The position numbers were made by a program, and so were the translations under genes. A stretch of 64,000 bases of DNA, taken from positions 1,074,501-1,138,500 of the forward strand of contig NZ_LDOS01000001.1 of assembly GCF_002077135.1 (NCBI RefSeq). The letters run 5' to 3'. Positions 42,694-51,742 of the stretch are shown piece by piece; the stretch's first letter is position 1; each line of letters begins with the position of its first letter. This stretch comes from Metallibacterium scheffleri. GTDB taxonomy: Bacteria; Pseudomonadota; Gammaproteobacteria; Xanthomonadales; Rhodanobacteraceae. The notes under the pieces are model-generated. The model had not been told where the DNA came from and ran no database searches. It saw only the letters and a list, made by a program, of their open reading frames with translations.

Positions 42694-43530
42694 ATGGGCA
42701 ACATCGTCTGGTTGTCGTCCTATCCGAAGTCAGGGAACACCTGGCTACGCGCTTTCATCGCGAACCTGGTCGCCGACGCGCGCGCGCCGCTGGCATTCGA
42801 CACGTGGCCACGATATGCCGTGGACGAGGCCAATCCGGAGCGCTTCAGCCGTGTCGCGGGCGCGCCTTCCACCGATCTCGATGTCGATGCCCTGTGCCGG
42901 TCGCGCGTTGCCGTGCAGGCAGACATCGCCGCTGCAGCGCGTGGCACGGTATTCGTCAAAACGCACAATCTCGCCGGCAGTTTCGACGGACACGCGTTGC
43001 AGAACTGGACGGTGACTGCGGGGGCGATTTACGTGATACGCAATCCGCTGGACGTGTGTATCAGCTTCGCGGCACATTTCGGGCTGACGCTCGACACCGC
43101 CATCGCGCGCATGGCGGATGCCAATCTCGCCACCGGCAATGACGCGCTGTTCGTCAGCGAGATCATCGGCTCGTGGTCGCAGCATGTCGCCAGTTGGGCC
43201 GCGCTGGAGGCACGTGGCGTGCTGCTGGTGCGCTACGAGGACATGCTGGACAAACCACTCAAGACCTTCACCCGCGTCGCGCGCATGCTCAAGCTGGGCG
43301 ACGACCGCGCGCGCATCATGCGCGCCATCGAGTTCAGTGACTTCAAGCGTCTGCAGCGCATGGAGCGCAGCGATGGCTTTCGCGAGGCGGTATCCGGCGC
43401 GGTGCCGTTTTTTCGCAAGGGCCTCGCCAAACAATGGCGCGAGCGCCTCGGTCGCGAGCAGGTCGCGCGGATCATCGCCGACCATCGCGAAGTCATGCGC
43501 CGATTCAATTACCTGCCTGCGGGGTACTGA
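42694..43530 (+). CDS. short sulfotransferase (Sulfotransfer_1 type)
   Basis: Protein of 278 residues, a stand-alone sulfotransferase without TPR. The PAPS loop 'YPKSGNTW' (10-17) is the classic cytosolic SULT form, unlike the 'PRSGTT' loop of the TPR paralogs. The 3'-phosphate motif is 'YVIRNPLDVCISFA', and 'LLVRYEDMLDKP' and 'FFRKGLAKQWRERL' are typical of the C-terminal half (the last is the RKG-type 3'-phosphate loop). So two distinct sulfotransferase subfamilies are combined in one locus. It is followed by paralog 4 with one base between stop and start. Confidence 0.92.
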   Translation: MGNIVWLSSYPKSGNTWLRAFIANLVADARAPLAFDTWPRYAVDEANPERFSRVAGAPSTDLDVDALCRSRVAVQADIAAAARGTVFVKTHNLAGSFDGHALQNWTVTAGAIYVIRNPLDVCISFAAHFGLTLDTAIARMADANLATGNDALFVSEIIGSWSQHVASWAALEARGVLLVRYEDMLDKPLKTFTRVARMLKLGDDRARIMRAIEFSDFKRLQRMERSDGFREAVSGAVPFFRKGLAKQWRERLGREQVARIIADHREVMRRFNYLPAGY

Positions 43531-43531
43531 C

Positions 43532-45358
43532 ATGGATCGCATCTCGCTGCAGGACCGCGCCCGGCAGGTGCTGACGGCCCTGCGCGAGCAGCGCATCGAC
43601 GCTGCACTGCATGCCGCGCGCGTGCTGCTCGCCGACTACCCCGATGACGAAAGCGCCTTGTCGCTGTGCGCGAGCTGCGAACAGCAGGCTGGAAATCACG
43701 ATCTGGCGGCCGTGCTTTTTGCGCGCCTGACGCAGGCGCATCCGCGCACCTGGCAATACTGGAACAACCTCGGCAATGCGCAGCGCGCGCTGGGTCAGGT
43801 CGAGCACGCGCGCCTGGCCTTCGAACGCGCGCTGGAATTGAATCCGGCCGCGCCGCGGGTGCGCACCAACCTCGGATTATTGCTGCTCAATGCCGGCAAT
43901 CCAGCGCAGGCCGCGACGCATTTGCGCGCCGCCAGCGCGGCGCCCGATGCGGAACCGGGCATGCGCATCTGGGCCGCCGTGGCCGCCCATGCGGCGGGTG
44001 ACGCCGTCACGGCGGAAGAATTGGTGCGGGGCTGGGAGCATTGGCCACGCGATTCCGACGAGGCCTGGCTGGAACTGGGCTGGTTGCTGCTCGAGTTGGG
44101 CCACTTTGACGATGCCGAGCACGTTTTCGCGAGTGCGTTCGCCGGAGTTGCGGCCAGAATCCGTGCCAAGGCACGCCATGCATTGCTGCTCGAGCGCATC
44201 AATCAGCCGGATGCAGCCGAACGGCTGCTTGCAGACCTGCCTGATCCCGACCAGATCGCGGCAGCGGAAGCACGACAGGAACTGCTGCATGCACGCGGCA
44301 TCCTGGCGGCGCGGCGCAAGGACTGGCCGGCTGCGCGGCAGGCGTTGCAACAAGCGCTGGCCATCGCCGGCAGCACGCGCGGTCGCGCGGCGATGTATTT
44401 CGCCCTGGCGCGTGCGTGTGATCGCCTGGGTGATGTCGATGCCACGCTTGCCGTGTTGCGCGAGGCGCATGCCTTGCTCGCGGCAACCAGCGCGCAGCGC
44501 ACGATCCATGAACGCTGGCTGCCTGTGCTGACCACGGGATTGCCAGCGGCGGAGACCGCGTATTCGCAGCGGGCCCCCGCACCATCCGCTGCACAATCTC
44601 CGGTGTTCGTGCTGGGCTTCCCGCGCTCCGGCACCACGCTGCTGGAGCAGATGCTCGCGGCACACCCGGATTTCGCCAGCATCGATGAGCGCCCGCTGGT
44701 GTTGTCCGCCATACGCCGCATGCAGGCGCTAGGCATTGCCTATCCGCAGGGCTTGGGCGCGCTGCGCGCGGAACAGATCGAGGATTTGCGCGCCGGCTAC
44801 TGGCGCGCGGCCGATGCCCTGGCCACGCGCGCGCCTGGACAGCGTCTGGTGGACAAGAATCCGCTGAACATGCTGGCCTTGCCGATGATCCTGCGGCTGT
44901 TTCCGCTTGCGCGCGTGGTCATCTGTCGACGCCATCCATGCGATGTGGTCCTGAGTTGCTATATGCAGCCGTTTGCGGATCCAGAGGTTGCGGAAATGAG
45001 CGCGTCGCCTGCCAGTCTTGCCCGCGCCTATGCCGCGTTCGATGCGCAATTTCGCGAGCAGGCCGCGCTGCTGGGCGCCACGCCATTCGAGTTGCGCTAC
45101 GAGGACCTGGTGACCCATCCGCAAGCCGCGTTGCAAGGTCTTGGCAACTGCCTTGGTGTCCTGGATACGACTGCGATGGCCCACTTCGCGTCCAGCGCGC
45201 AGCAGCGCGGCTACATCAGTACGCCGAGTTATGCGCAGGTGGTCGAGTCCTTGCGCGCCGACAGCATCGGACGTTGGCGGCGTTACGCGCGGGTCTTCGC
45301 GCCGTTGCTGCCGACGCTGGCGGAATCGATCCGCCAGGCGGGTTACACGACAGACTGA
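43532..45358 (+). CDS. TPR-repeat sulfotransferase (4)
   Basis: Protein of 608 residues, most like paralog 1. The TPR array is about 10-330 ('YWNNLGNAQRALGQVEHARLAFERALELNP' is a near-canonical unit). The sulfotransferase domain has the loop 'GFPRSGTT' (362-369) and 'ICRRHPCDVVLSCYMQPF', in which the Asp and Ser are retained. The C-terminal 'YISTPSYAQVVESLRADSIGRWRRYARVF' matches the 'TPSYTEVIQPI...VNRWQRYREAL' end of paralog 1. ATG 43532 is one base after the stop of the short sulfotransferase gene. Its own stop is four bases from that of convergent pckG. Confidence 0.9.
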   Translation: MDRISLQDRARQVLTALREQRIDAALHAARVLLADYPDDESALSLCASCEQQAGNHDLAAVLFARLTQAHPRTWQYWNNLGNAQRALGQVEHARLAFERALELNPAAPRVRTNLGLLLLNAGNPAQAATHLRAASAAPDAEPGMRIWAAVAAHAAGDAVTAEELVRGWEHWPRDSDEAWLELGWLLLELGHFDDAEHVFASAFAGVAARIRAKARHALLLERINQPDAAERLLADLPDPDQIAAAEARQELLHARGILAARRKDWPAARQALQQALAIAGSTRGRAAMYFALARACDRLGDVDATLAVLREAHALLAATSAQRTIHERWLPVLTTGLPAAETAYSQRAPAPSAAQSPVFVLGFPRSGTTLLEQMLAAHPDFASIDERPLVLSAIRRMQALGIAYPQGLGALRAEQIEDLRAGYWRAADALATRAPGQRLVDKNPLNMLALPMILRLFPLARVVICRRHPCDVVLSCYMQPFADPEVAEMSASPASLARAYAAFDAQFREQAALLGATPFELRYEDLVTHPQAALQGLGNCLGVLDTTAMAHFASSAQQRGYISTPSYAQVVESLRADSIGRWRRYARVFAPLLPTLAESIRQAGYTTD

Positions 45359-45362
45359 TTCA

Positions 45363-47144
45363 TCAGCCCTGCGCCGCGCGTCGCGTTGGTTTATTGGCCT
45401 CCAGCGCCTCCAGCACGCGCCGCCGTTCGCTTTCCAGGCGGGCCGGCAGGCGCGCGCCGAATTCGCTGAAATAATCCCCCAGCGCCGCCATTTCGCGTTG
45501 CCAGCCCGCCGGGTCGACATGCAGCAGCGCCTCTAGCGCCGCAGCGGGCAGGCGCAACCCGGCCGTGTCCAGGTAGTGCGCGTGCGGCATCCGGCCGATC
45601 GGTGTCTCCACGGCCGCGGCGCCGCCCTCGCAGCGCGCCAGCATCCACGCCAGCACGCGCAGGTTGTCGCCAAAGCCCGGCCATAGAAAGTTGCCGTCGC
45701 TGCCTTTGCGAAACCAGTTGACGTGGAAGATTCTCGGCAACTGCAGGCCGGGCCGGTCGAAACTCAGCCAGTGCGCGAAGTAGTCGGCGAAGTTGTAGCC
45801 GCAGAAGGGTTTCATCGCCATCGGATCGCGGCGCAGCACGCCGACGGCGCCGCTGGCGGCGGCGGTGGTTTCCGAGCCCATGGCCGCGCCCAGCATGACG
45901 CCGTGCGCCCAGTCGCGGGCCTCGAATACCAGGGGCAGCAGCGATTCGCGGCGGCCGCCGAAGACGATGGCGCTGATCGGCACGCCCTGCGCATCCTCGG
46001 CGTGCGGCGAGAAACTCGGGCACTGCCGCGCGCTGACGGTGAAGCGCGAATTGGGATGCGCCGCCGGACCGCGTGCGGGGTCGAACGGGCGCCCCTGCCA
46101 GTCCAGCGCGGGCACGCGCGCGTCCAGGCCTTCCCACCATGGCTGGCCATCGGCGGTGACGGCGACGTTGGTGAAGATCGTGTGGTGATCGAGCATGGCC
46201 AGCGCGTTGGGATTGGTCTTGGCGCTGGTGCCGGGGGCCACGCCGAAGAACCCGGCCTCGGGGTTGATCGCCCATAGGCGGCCGTCCTTGCCGGGCGCCA
46301 TCCAGCAGATGTCGTCGCCCACCGTCCACACTTTCCAGCCGGCGCGGCGCATGTCCGCGGGCGGCACCAGCATGGCCAGGTTGGTTTTGCCGCAGGCCGA
46401 GGGAAACGCCGCGGCGATGTAGTGCGTCTGCCCCTGCGGACTCTGGATGCCGACGATCAGCATGTGTTCGGCCAGCCAGCCTTCCTGCCGCGCCTGCCAC
46501 GAAGCGATGCGCAGCGCGTGGCACTTCTTGCCCAGCAGTGCGTTGCCGCCGTAGCCCGAGCCGTAGGATTTGATGGCGAGCTCTTCGGGGAAGTGCATGA
46601 TGAAGCGGCGCTCGGGGTCGAGCTCGCCGGTGGAGTGCAGACCCTTGACGAAGCGGCCCTCGCGCTCGATGCGCGCCAGCGCCGGCGCGCCCATGCGCGT
46701 CATCAGGTGCATGTTGGCCACCACGTAGGCGCTGTCGGTGATCTCCACGCCACAGCGCGCCAGCGGCGAGTCGATCGGGCCCATGCAGTACGGCACCACG
46801 TACAGCGTGCGCCCGCGCATGCAGCCGGCGAACAACGCATCCATCTTCGCGTGCGCTTCCGCGGGCGCCAACCACGGATTGTTGGGGCCGGCATCGGCGC
46901 GCTCGCGCGTGCAGATGTAGGTGAGGTGCTCGACGCGCGCCACATCGCCCGGATGCGAGCGGTGCAGGGTGCAGCGCGGATGCGTGTGCGGATTCAGCGC
47001 GTGCAGTTCGCCGCGTTCGAGCATCTGCGCGCCGAGCGCGGCGTATTCGGCCTGCGTGCCGTCGCACCAGTGGATGCGTGCGGGTTGGGTCAGAAGCGCG
47101 ACTTCATCGAGCCACTGATTCAAGGCGGCGAGCGTGCTGGGCAT
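45363..47144 (-). CDS. pckG: phosphoenolpyruvate carboxykinase (GTP)
   Basis: GTP-dependent PEP carboxykinase, 593 residues, converting oxaloacetate to PEP for gluconeogenesis. The kinase loop 'FPSACGKTN' (247-255) includes the reactive C251 of the GTP-type enzyme. Other family blocks are 'VVPYCMGPIDSPLARCGVEITDSAYVV', 'YGGNALLGKKCHALRIAS', 'VGDDICWMAPGKDGRLWAINPEAGFFGVAPGTS' and 'FGGRRESLLPLVFE'. The length is normal for the family. The ATG at 47144 follows GGAAACC. It is a single gene, with 180 bases to the next gene. Confidence 0.96.
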   Translation of the reverse strand: MPSTLAALNQWLDEVALLTQPARIHWCDGTQAEYAALGAQMLERGELHALNPHTHPRCTLHRSHPGDVARVEHLTYICTRERADAGPNNPWLAPAEAHAKMDALFAGCMRGRTLYVVPYCMGPIDSPLARCGVEITDSAYVVANMHLMTRMGAPALARIEREGRFVKGLHSTGELDPERRFIMHFPEELAIKSYGSGYGGNALLGKKCHALRIASWQARQEGWLAEHMLIVGIQSPQGQTHYIAAAFPSACGKTNLAMLVPPADMRRAGWKVWTVGDDICWMAPGKDGRLWAINPEAGFFGVAPGTSAKTNPNALAMLDHHTIFTNVAVTADGQPWWEGLDARVPALDWQGRPFDPARGPAAHPNSRFTVSARQCPSFSPHAEDAQGVPISAIVFGGRRESLLPLVFEARDWAHGVMLGAAMGSETTAAASGAVGVLRRDPMAMKPFCGYNFADYFAHWLSFDRPGLQLPRIFHVNWFRKGSDGNFLWPGFGDNLRVLAWMLARCEGGAAAVETPIGRMPHAHYLDTAGLRLPAAALEALLHVDPAGWQREMAALGDYFSEFGARLPARLESERRRVLEALEANKPTRRAAQG

Positions 47145-47324
47145 GCGGCGGTTTCCGAGGCGGTTGCACCCGACCATAACGGCCGTGCGCGAGCATGATC
47201 ACGCCGCAGTGCAGCGCGCGAATCGATGGAAACGTTTACGGCCGCAGGCCGCGTCGCGCGGGTCGTGCGGGCGCCGCAGACGGCATTGCCAGCGCGCCTG
47301 CAGCGGCGCTGCGCCGGCCGCGGC

Positions 47325-47909
47325 TCATGGTGCGATCAAGGTGTCGATCACGTGTTCGACGTAGGCCTCGTAGTCGTCCTGGCTCAGACGCGGCACGCCC
47401 AGGTGCACGTTCATTTGCAGGAAGCCGACGTAGGCGGCGTAAGTCAGGCGCGCGCGATGGCTCGCGGCGCTGCGCTCCATGCCGGCCTGACGGTAGGCCA
47501 GGGCCAGAAAATCCATGCGTCGCTGCGACACGCGCGCCATCAATGACTGTATGCGTGGATGATCCAGCGCACGCAGCAGCGCGGCATACACGCGATGCGG
47601 CTGCACCTCGTGCGCGATGCGGCGGAACAGCTCGCGCAGGCGTGCGCGCGGGTCGCTGACCGACTCGACCTCGGCGCTCAGCTCGCGCTCCACGTCCGAT
47701 TCCCAGCGTTCGAGCGCGGAGTTCAGCAGCGCCTCGCGACTCGGGAAATGCCAGTAGAAGCTGCCCTTGGTCACGCCCAGCTCGCGCGCCAGACCCTCGA
47801 CATTGAGCGCGTTGACACCCTGCTCAGCGATCAACGCCAGTGCCGCGCGTTCCCAGTCGGCGGCGCTGAGACGCGAGCGTTCGATTTTGACCATACCTGG
47901 ATTGGGCAT
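47325..47909 (-). CDS. TetR-family transcriptional regulator
   Basis: Repressor-type protein of 194 residues. The N-terminal HTH reads 'AALALIAEQGVNALNVEGLARELGVTKGSFYWHFPSREALLNSAL' (about 20-64). The C-terminal ligand domain is helical. It is divergent from an alpha/beta hydrolase and the acyl-CoA dehydrogenase FadE, 85 bases away. A role as fatty-acid-responsive repressor of those genes is therefore likely but inferred. The start could be ATG 47909 or ATG 47894; the latter begins 'MVKIERSRL'. No clear operator palindrome was found in the short gap. Confidence 0.9.
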   Translation of the reverse strand: MPNPGMVKIERSRLSAADWERAALALIAEQGVNALNVEGLARELGVTKGSFYWHFPSREALLNSALERWESDVERELSAEVESVSDPRARLRELFRRIAHEVQPHRVYAALLRALDHPRIQSLMARVSQRRMDFLALAYRQAGMERSAASHRARLTYAAYVGFLQMNVHLGVPRLSQDDYEAYVEHVIDTLIAP

Positions 47910-47994
47910 GCACGTATGGTAGGACGGCGCGCGCCCAATTACCCCGTACGCAAGCGTATTGACGTGCGCGCCACAGCCTGCGCACACTGTCGCG

Positions 47995-48885
47995 ATGGAT
48001 TCGCTCAACGCACACGCAGCGCTGCAGACGCAGCACTTCATCGCCCCCGACGGCCTCAGCCTCGCGGTGGAACGCTGCGGCGCGGCGGATGCGCCGGTCC
48101 TGCTGTTCGCGCACGGTTTCGGCCAGACCCGGCAGGCGTGGCGCGGCGCGACCCGCAAGCTGGCGGCCGCGGGCTGGCAATGCGTCAGCTTCGACGCGCG
48201 CGGCCACGGCGACAGCGGGCGCGTGGCCGATGGCCGCTACCACCTCGCGCAGTTCATCGAGGATTTGCGCGCGCTGGCAGCCGCGCAGCCGACGCCACCG
48301 GTGCTGATCGGCGCATCGATGGGCGGTCTGCTGGGCATTGTGGTGGCCGGTGATGCGCAGCGTCCGGTGCCGTTCTCGGCGCTGGCACTCATCGACATCA
48401 CCCCGCGCTGGGAACCGACCGGCGTGGCGCGCATCCTCGAATTCATGCGCGCGCATCCGCAGGGTTTTGCCGATTACGAGGCCGCCGCGCAGGCGGTCGC
48501 CGCCTATCTGCCGCAGCGCGGCGCGCGCAAAAGCGAGGCGCGCCTGCATGCCTTGTTGCGCCGTGGCGACGATGGCCGCCTGCGCTGGCACTGGGATCCG
48601 GCGCTGCTGGACGTGGTCGAGCACGAGGGCCGCGCGCAACAGCAGGCGCTGCTGGATGCCACGCGCCGCATCCGCCTGCCGACGCTGCTGGTCTCCGGCG
48701 GCTTGAGCGATGTCGTCTCGGCGACTACCGTGGACGAGTTCATGCAGCTCCTGCCCGGCGCTGTTCACGTGAACGTGCCGGGTGCCACGCACATGCTGGC
48801 GGGCGACGCCAATGATGCCTTCGTCGCCGCCATCGCCGATTTCGTGCGCGCGTTGCCGCGCACACCTGCCGGGGTAGAGTCATGA
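47995..48885 (+). CDS. alpha/beta hydrolase
   Basis: Alpha/beta-fold hydrolase of 296 residues. The oxyanion region is 'LLFAHGFGQTRQAWRG'. 'FDARGHGDSG' follows, then the nucleophile elbow 'GASMGG' (S108). The acid is in 'LLVSGGLSDVVS' and the His in 'PGATHMLAGD'. The triad looks intact. Its stop overlaps the fadE start by four bases, so it is coupled to fatty-acid oxidation. It may be an esterase, lipase or thioesterase that supplies or removes acyl groups. The substrate is unknown. Confidence 0.9.
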   Translation: MDSLNAHAALQTQHFIAPDGLSLAVERCGAADAPVLLFAHGFGQTRQAWRGATRKLAAAGWQCVSFDARGHGDSGRVADGRYHLAQFIEDLRALAAAQPTPPVLIGASMGGLLGIVVAGDAQRPVPFSALALIDITPRWEPTGVARILEFMRAHPQGFADYEAAAQAVAAYLPQRGARKSEARLHALLRRGDDGRLRWHWDPALLDVVEHEGRAQQQALLDATRRIRLPTLLVSGGLSDVVSATTVDEFMQLLPGAVHVNVPGATHMLAGDANDAFVAAIADFVRALPRTPAGVES

Positions 48886-51359
48886 CCATCGTGTTGATCG
48901 TGCTGGCGCTGTTGGCGCTGTCGTTGCTGCTGGCGTTCCTGCGCGGCAGCGCCTGGTTGTGGTCGGTGTCGAGCATCGTGCTGGCGGCGGTCATGGGCTT
49001 GATCGAGGGCAGTGCGCGCGAGGCGCTCATCGCCGCCATCGTGCTGGCCGTGCTGAGCTTGCCGTTCGCCATCGTGCCGCTGCGCCGCGTGCTGTTCAGC
49101 CGATCCTTGCTGAAAGCCTTCGCGCATGCGCTGCCGCGTCTGTCGGAGACCGAGCGCACCGCGCTGGATGCCGGCAGCGTGGGCTTCGAGGCCGAGCTGT
49201 TCTCGGGCAAGCCCGACTGGCACAAGCTGCTGGCCGAGCCCAAGCCGGTGCTCAGCGCCGCGGAACAGGCCTTCATGGACGGCCCGGTGGAGCAGTTGTG
49301 CGCGATGCTCGACGATTGGCACATCACCCACGAGCTGGCCGATCTGCCGCCCGAGGTGTGGGCGTTCCTCAAGCGCGAAAAATTCTTCGGCATGATCATC
49401 CCCAGGCGCTACGGCGGCCTGGAGTTCTCGGCGCTGGCGCATTCGGCGGTGCTGCAGAAGGTCTCCAGCATCTGCCCCACGGCCTCATCGACCATCGCCG
49501 TGCCCAACTCGCTGGGCCCGGCCGAGCTGTTGCTGCACTACGGCAGCGAGCAGCAGAAGGACTATTACCTGCCGCGCCTCGCCGATGGCCGCGAGGTGCC
49601 GTGCTTCGCGCTCACCGGGCCGTATGCGGGCTCGGATGCCACGTCGATTCCTGACTACGGCATCGTCTGCAGGGGCTTGTGGAAGGGCGAGGAAGTGCCC
49701 GGCGTGCGGCTCACCTTCGACAAGCGCTACATCACCCTGGCACCAGTCGCCACGATCATCGGCCTGGCGTTTCGCCTGTATGACCCCGAACACCTGATCG
49801 GCGACAGCGAGGATCGCGGCATCACCCTCGCGCTGATCCCGCGCGAGACGCCGGGGCTGGATATCGGGCGCCGGCACATGCCGTTGAACATCCCGTTCCA
49901 GAACGGCCCGGTGCGCGGCAAGGACGTGTTCGTACCGCTGACGCAACTGATCGGCGGGCCGGATATGGCCGGCCACGGCTGGCGCATGCTGGTCGAGAAC
50001 CTGTCGGTCGGGCGCGCGATTTCGCTGCCATCCAATGCCGCCGGTTTCGCGCGCCTGGCGGTCGCCGCTAGCGGCGCCTACGCGCGCCTGCGCAAGCAGT
50101 TCGGGCTGTCCATCGCGCGTTTCGAGGGTGTCGAGGAAGCGCTGGCGCGCATCGGCGGCATGAGCTATCTGGTCACCGCGCTGTCGCGTTCCACCGCGGC
50201 GGCGGTCGATCGTGGCGAGAAGCCGGCGGTCACCTCGGCCATCGCCAAGTACCACGCCACCGAGATCGGCCGCGAGGTGGTGCGCGACGCCATGGATGTG
50301 CACGGCGGCAAGGGCATCATCCTCGGCCCGGGCAATTATCTGGGGCGCAACTGGCAGGGCGCGCCGATCAGCATCACCGTCGAGGGCGCCAACATCATGA
50401 CGCGCTCGCTGATGATCTTCGGCCAAGGGGCCATTCGCTGCCATCCCTGGGTGCTCAAGGAAATGGCCGCCGTGGCCGAGCCCGACCGGCGCAAGGCGCT
50501 GCGCGATTTCGACGCGGCGCTGTTCGGCCACGTCGGCTTCGGCCTGTCCAACGCGGTGCGCAGTTTCGTTCTGGCGATGAGTCTGGGGCGGCTCAGCAAT
50601 GCGCCGGGTGACGCGCACATCCAGCGCTATTACCGCAAGCTCAACCGCTACTCGGCCGCGCTGGCGCTGTGCGCGGACGTGGCCATGGGCACGCTGGGCG
50701 GGCGCCTGAAATTCAAGGAGAAACTCTCCGCGCGCCTCGGCGATGTGCTCAGTTATCTGTACATCGGCAGCGCCCTGCTCAAGCGCTACGAGGACAACGG
50801 TCGCCCCGAGGCCGAGCGTCCGCTGCTGGCATTCGCGTTCCACGAAAGCATCTGGCGCCTGCAGAACGCGCTGGACGGCGTGATCCGCAACTTCCCCATC
50901 CGCCCGGTGGCGTGGCTGCTGCGTGTGCTGGTGTTTCCGCTGGGCCGGCGCGAGGTGCCGCCGTCCGACCGGCTGGGGCGGCGCGTGGCCGCCGCCATCA
51001 CCGCGCCCGGCGCGGCGCGCGCGATGATGCTGGAGTGGTGTTATCTCACGCCGAGCGCCAACCACCCGGTCGGGCGCCTGCATGCGCTGCTGGCGGACGT
51101 GGTCGCCGCCGAGCCGGTCGAACGCAAGCTGCAAAAGGCGCTGAAGGCCGGCCTGGTCAAGGCGCACGAGTACGCCGCGCAGGTGGACGCGGCGGTGCGC
51201 GCCGGTGCCATCACGGCCAGCGAAGGCGCCCTGCTCAAGCACGTGCGCGAGGCCGGCGCCGAATTCATCAACGTCGATGACTTCGATCCGGCCGATTTGC
51301 GCGCGGGCGCTGCTGCACGCGCCACGCCTGCCAGCGCGGACGCGACGCGCGTGGCCTGA
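48882..51359 (+). CDS. fadE: acyl-CoA dehydrogenase FadE
   Basis: FAD-dependent acyl-CoA dehydrogenase for the first step of beta-oxidation, 825 residues, close to the 814 of E. coli FadE. Two N-terminal hydrophobic helices (about 2-20 and 28-70) anchor it to the inner membrane. The central dehydrogenase core has 'FFGMIIPRRYGGLEFSALAHS', 'CFALTGPYAGSDATSIPDYG' and 'MDVHGGKGIILGPGNYLGRNWQGAPISITVEGANIMTRSLMIFGQGAIRCHPW'. The long C-terminal DUF1974 extension ends in an Ala-rich tail. The start codon overlaps the hydrolase stop (ATGA). Confidence 0.95.
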   Translation: MTIVLIVLALLALSLLLAFLRGSAWLWSVSSIVLAAVMGLIEGSAREALIAAIVLAVLSLPFAIVPLRRVLFSRSLLKAFAHALPRLSETERTALDAGSVGFEAELFSGKPDWHKLLAEPKPVLSAAEQAFMDGPVEQLCAMLDDWHITHELADLPPEVWAFLKREKFFGMIIPRRYGGLEFSALAHSAVLQKVSSICPTASSTIAVPNSLGPAELLLHYGSEQQKDYYLPRLADGREVPCFALTGPYAGSDATSIPDYGIVCRGLWKGEEVPGVRLTFDKRYITLAPVATIIGLAFRLYDPEHLIGDSEDRGITLALIPRETPGLDIGRRHMPLNIPFQNGPVRGKDVFVPLTQLIGGPDMAGHGWRMLVENLSVGRAISLPSNAAGFARLAVAASGAYARLRKQFGLSIARFEGVEEALARIGGMSYLVTALSRSTAAAVDRGEKPAVTSAIAKYHATEIGREVVRDAMDVHGGKGIILGPGNYLGRNWQGAPISITVEGANIMTRSLMIFGQGAIRCHPWVLKEMAAVAEPDRRKALRDFDAALFGHVGFGLSNAVRSFVLAMSLGRLSNAPGDAHIQRYYRKLNRYSAALALCADVAMGTLGGRLKFKEKLSARLGDVLSYLYIGSALLKRYEDNGRPEAERPLLAFAFHESIWRLQNALDGVIRNFPIRPVAWLLRVLVFPLGRREVPPSDRLGRRVAAAITAPGAARAMMLEWCYLTPSANHPVGRLHALLADVVAAEPVERKLQKALKAGLVKAHEYAAQVDAAVRAGAITASEGALLKHVREAGAEFINVDDFDPADLRAGAAARATPASADATRVA

Positions 51360-51470
51360 AGGGATCCGGGACGGGCACGTTGTGGTTTCATATCAACGTG
51401 TATTCGCCAAGATCAGATTCTTCGAGCGAACGGCCGGTCGTTTGGGCTCGTCTCCCCGCGCAAGTCGGCT

Positions 51471-51541
51471 CGTCATCCCCGCGCAGGCGGGGATCCATCG
51501 CTTGCTGAAGTCACTGGATCCCCGCCTGCGCGGGGATGACG
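51471..51541. repeat. REP/REPIN-type long palindrome
   Basis: A perfect 27-bp inverted repeat (51471-51497 and 51515-51541) around a 17-base spacer. The arms begin CGTCATCCCCGCG, the familiar form of Xanthomonadales intergenic REP elements. A degenerate relative (CATTCCCACTGGATTCCCGC) follows at about 51590-51610. Confidence 0.9.
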
Positions 51542-51577
51542 ATGAGGCGGCGGGGATGACGATGAGGCGGCGGGGAA
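51531..51577 (+). repeat. 20-base tandem repeat
   Basis: CGGGGATGACGATGAGGCGG occurs twice in tandem (51531-51550 and 51551-51570) plus a partial third copy, overlapping the right arm of the palindrome. Confidence 0.9.
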
Positions 51578-51742
51578 CGAAAGACAAGGCCATTCCCACT
51601 GGATTCCCGCCCCGCCTTCATGGGGGCAGGCCTTGCGCGGGGATGCAGCCTGATCATTCTCGATGGTTGATTGCCATTTCGTATCAGTCCGCATCGGCGC
51701 AGACCGCGCGCAGCACCCGGGCAGACTCGATGCGTGGCGTGC

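Larger units (their letters stand above)
51360..51742. other. 383-base intergenic region with palindromic repeats
   Basis: No gene is seen between fadE and prfC, which converge here. Most of the stretch is repeat DNA: a long perfect palindrome, a 20-base tandem repeat and degenerate copies up to about 51650. The long palindrome may double as a bidirectional transcription stop. Confidence 0.6.

Noticed and set aside
49485-51242. A 585-codon minus-strand open frame inside fadE
   Set aside because: Shadow of a strongly supported FadE coding sequence.
51531-51577. Tandem repeats considered as a CRISPR array
   Set aside because: Units are adjacent without spacers, only about 2.3 copies, and overlap a REP palindrome; no cas gene is present.
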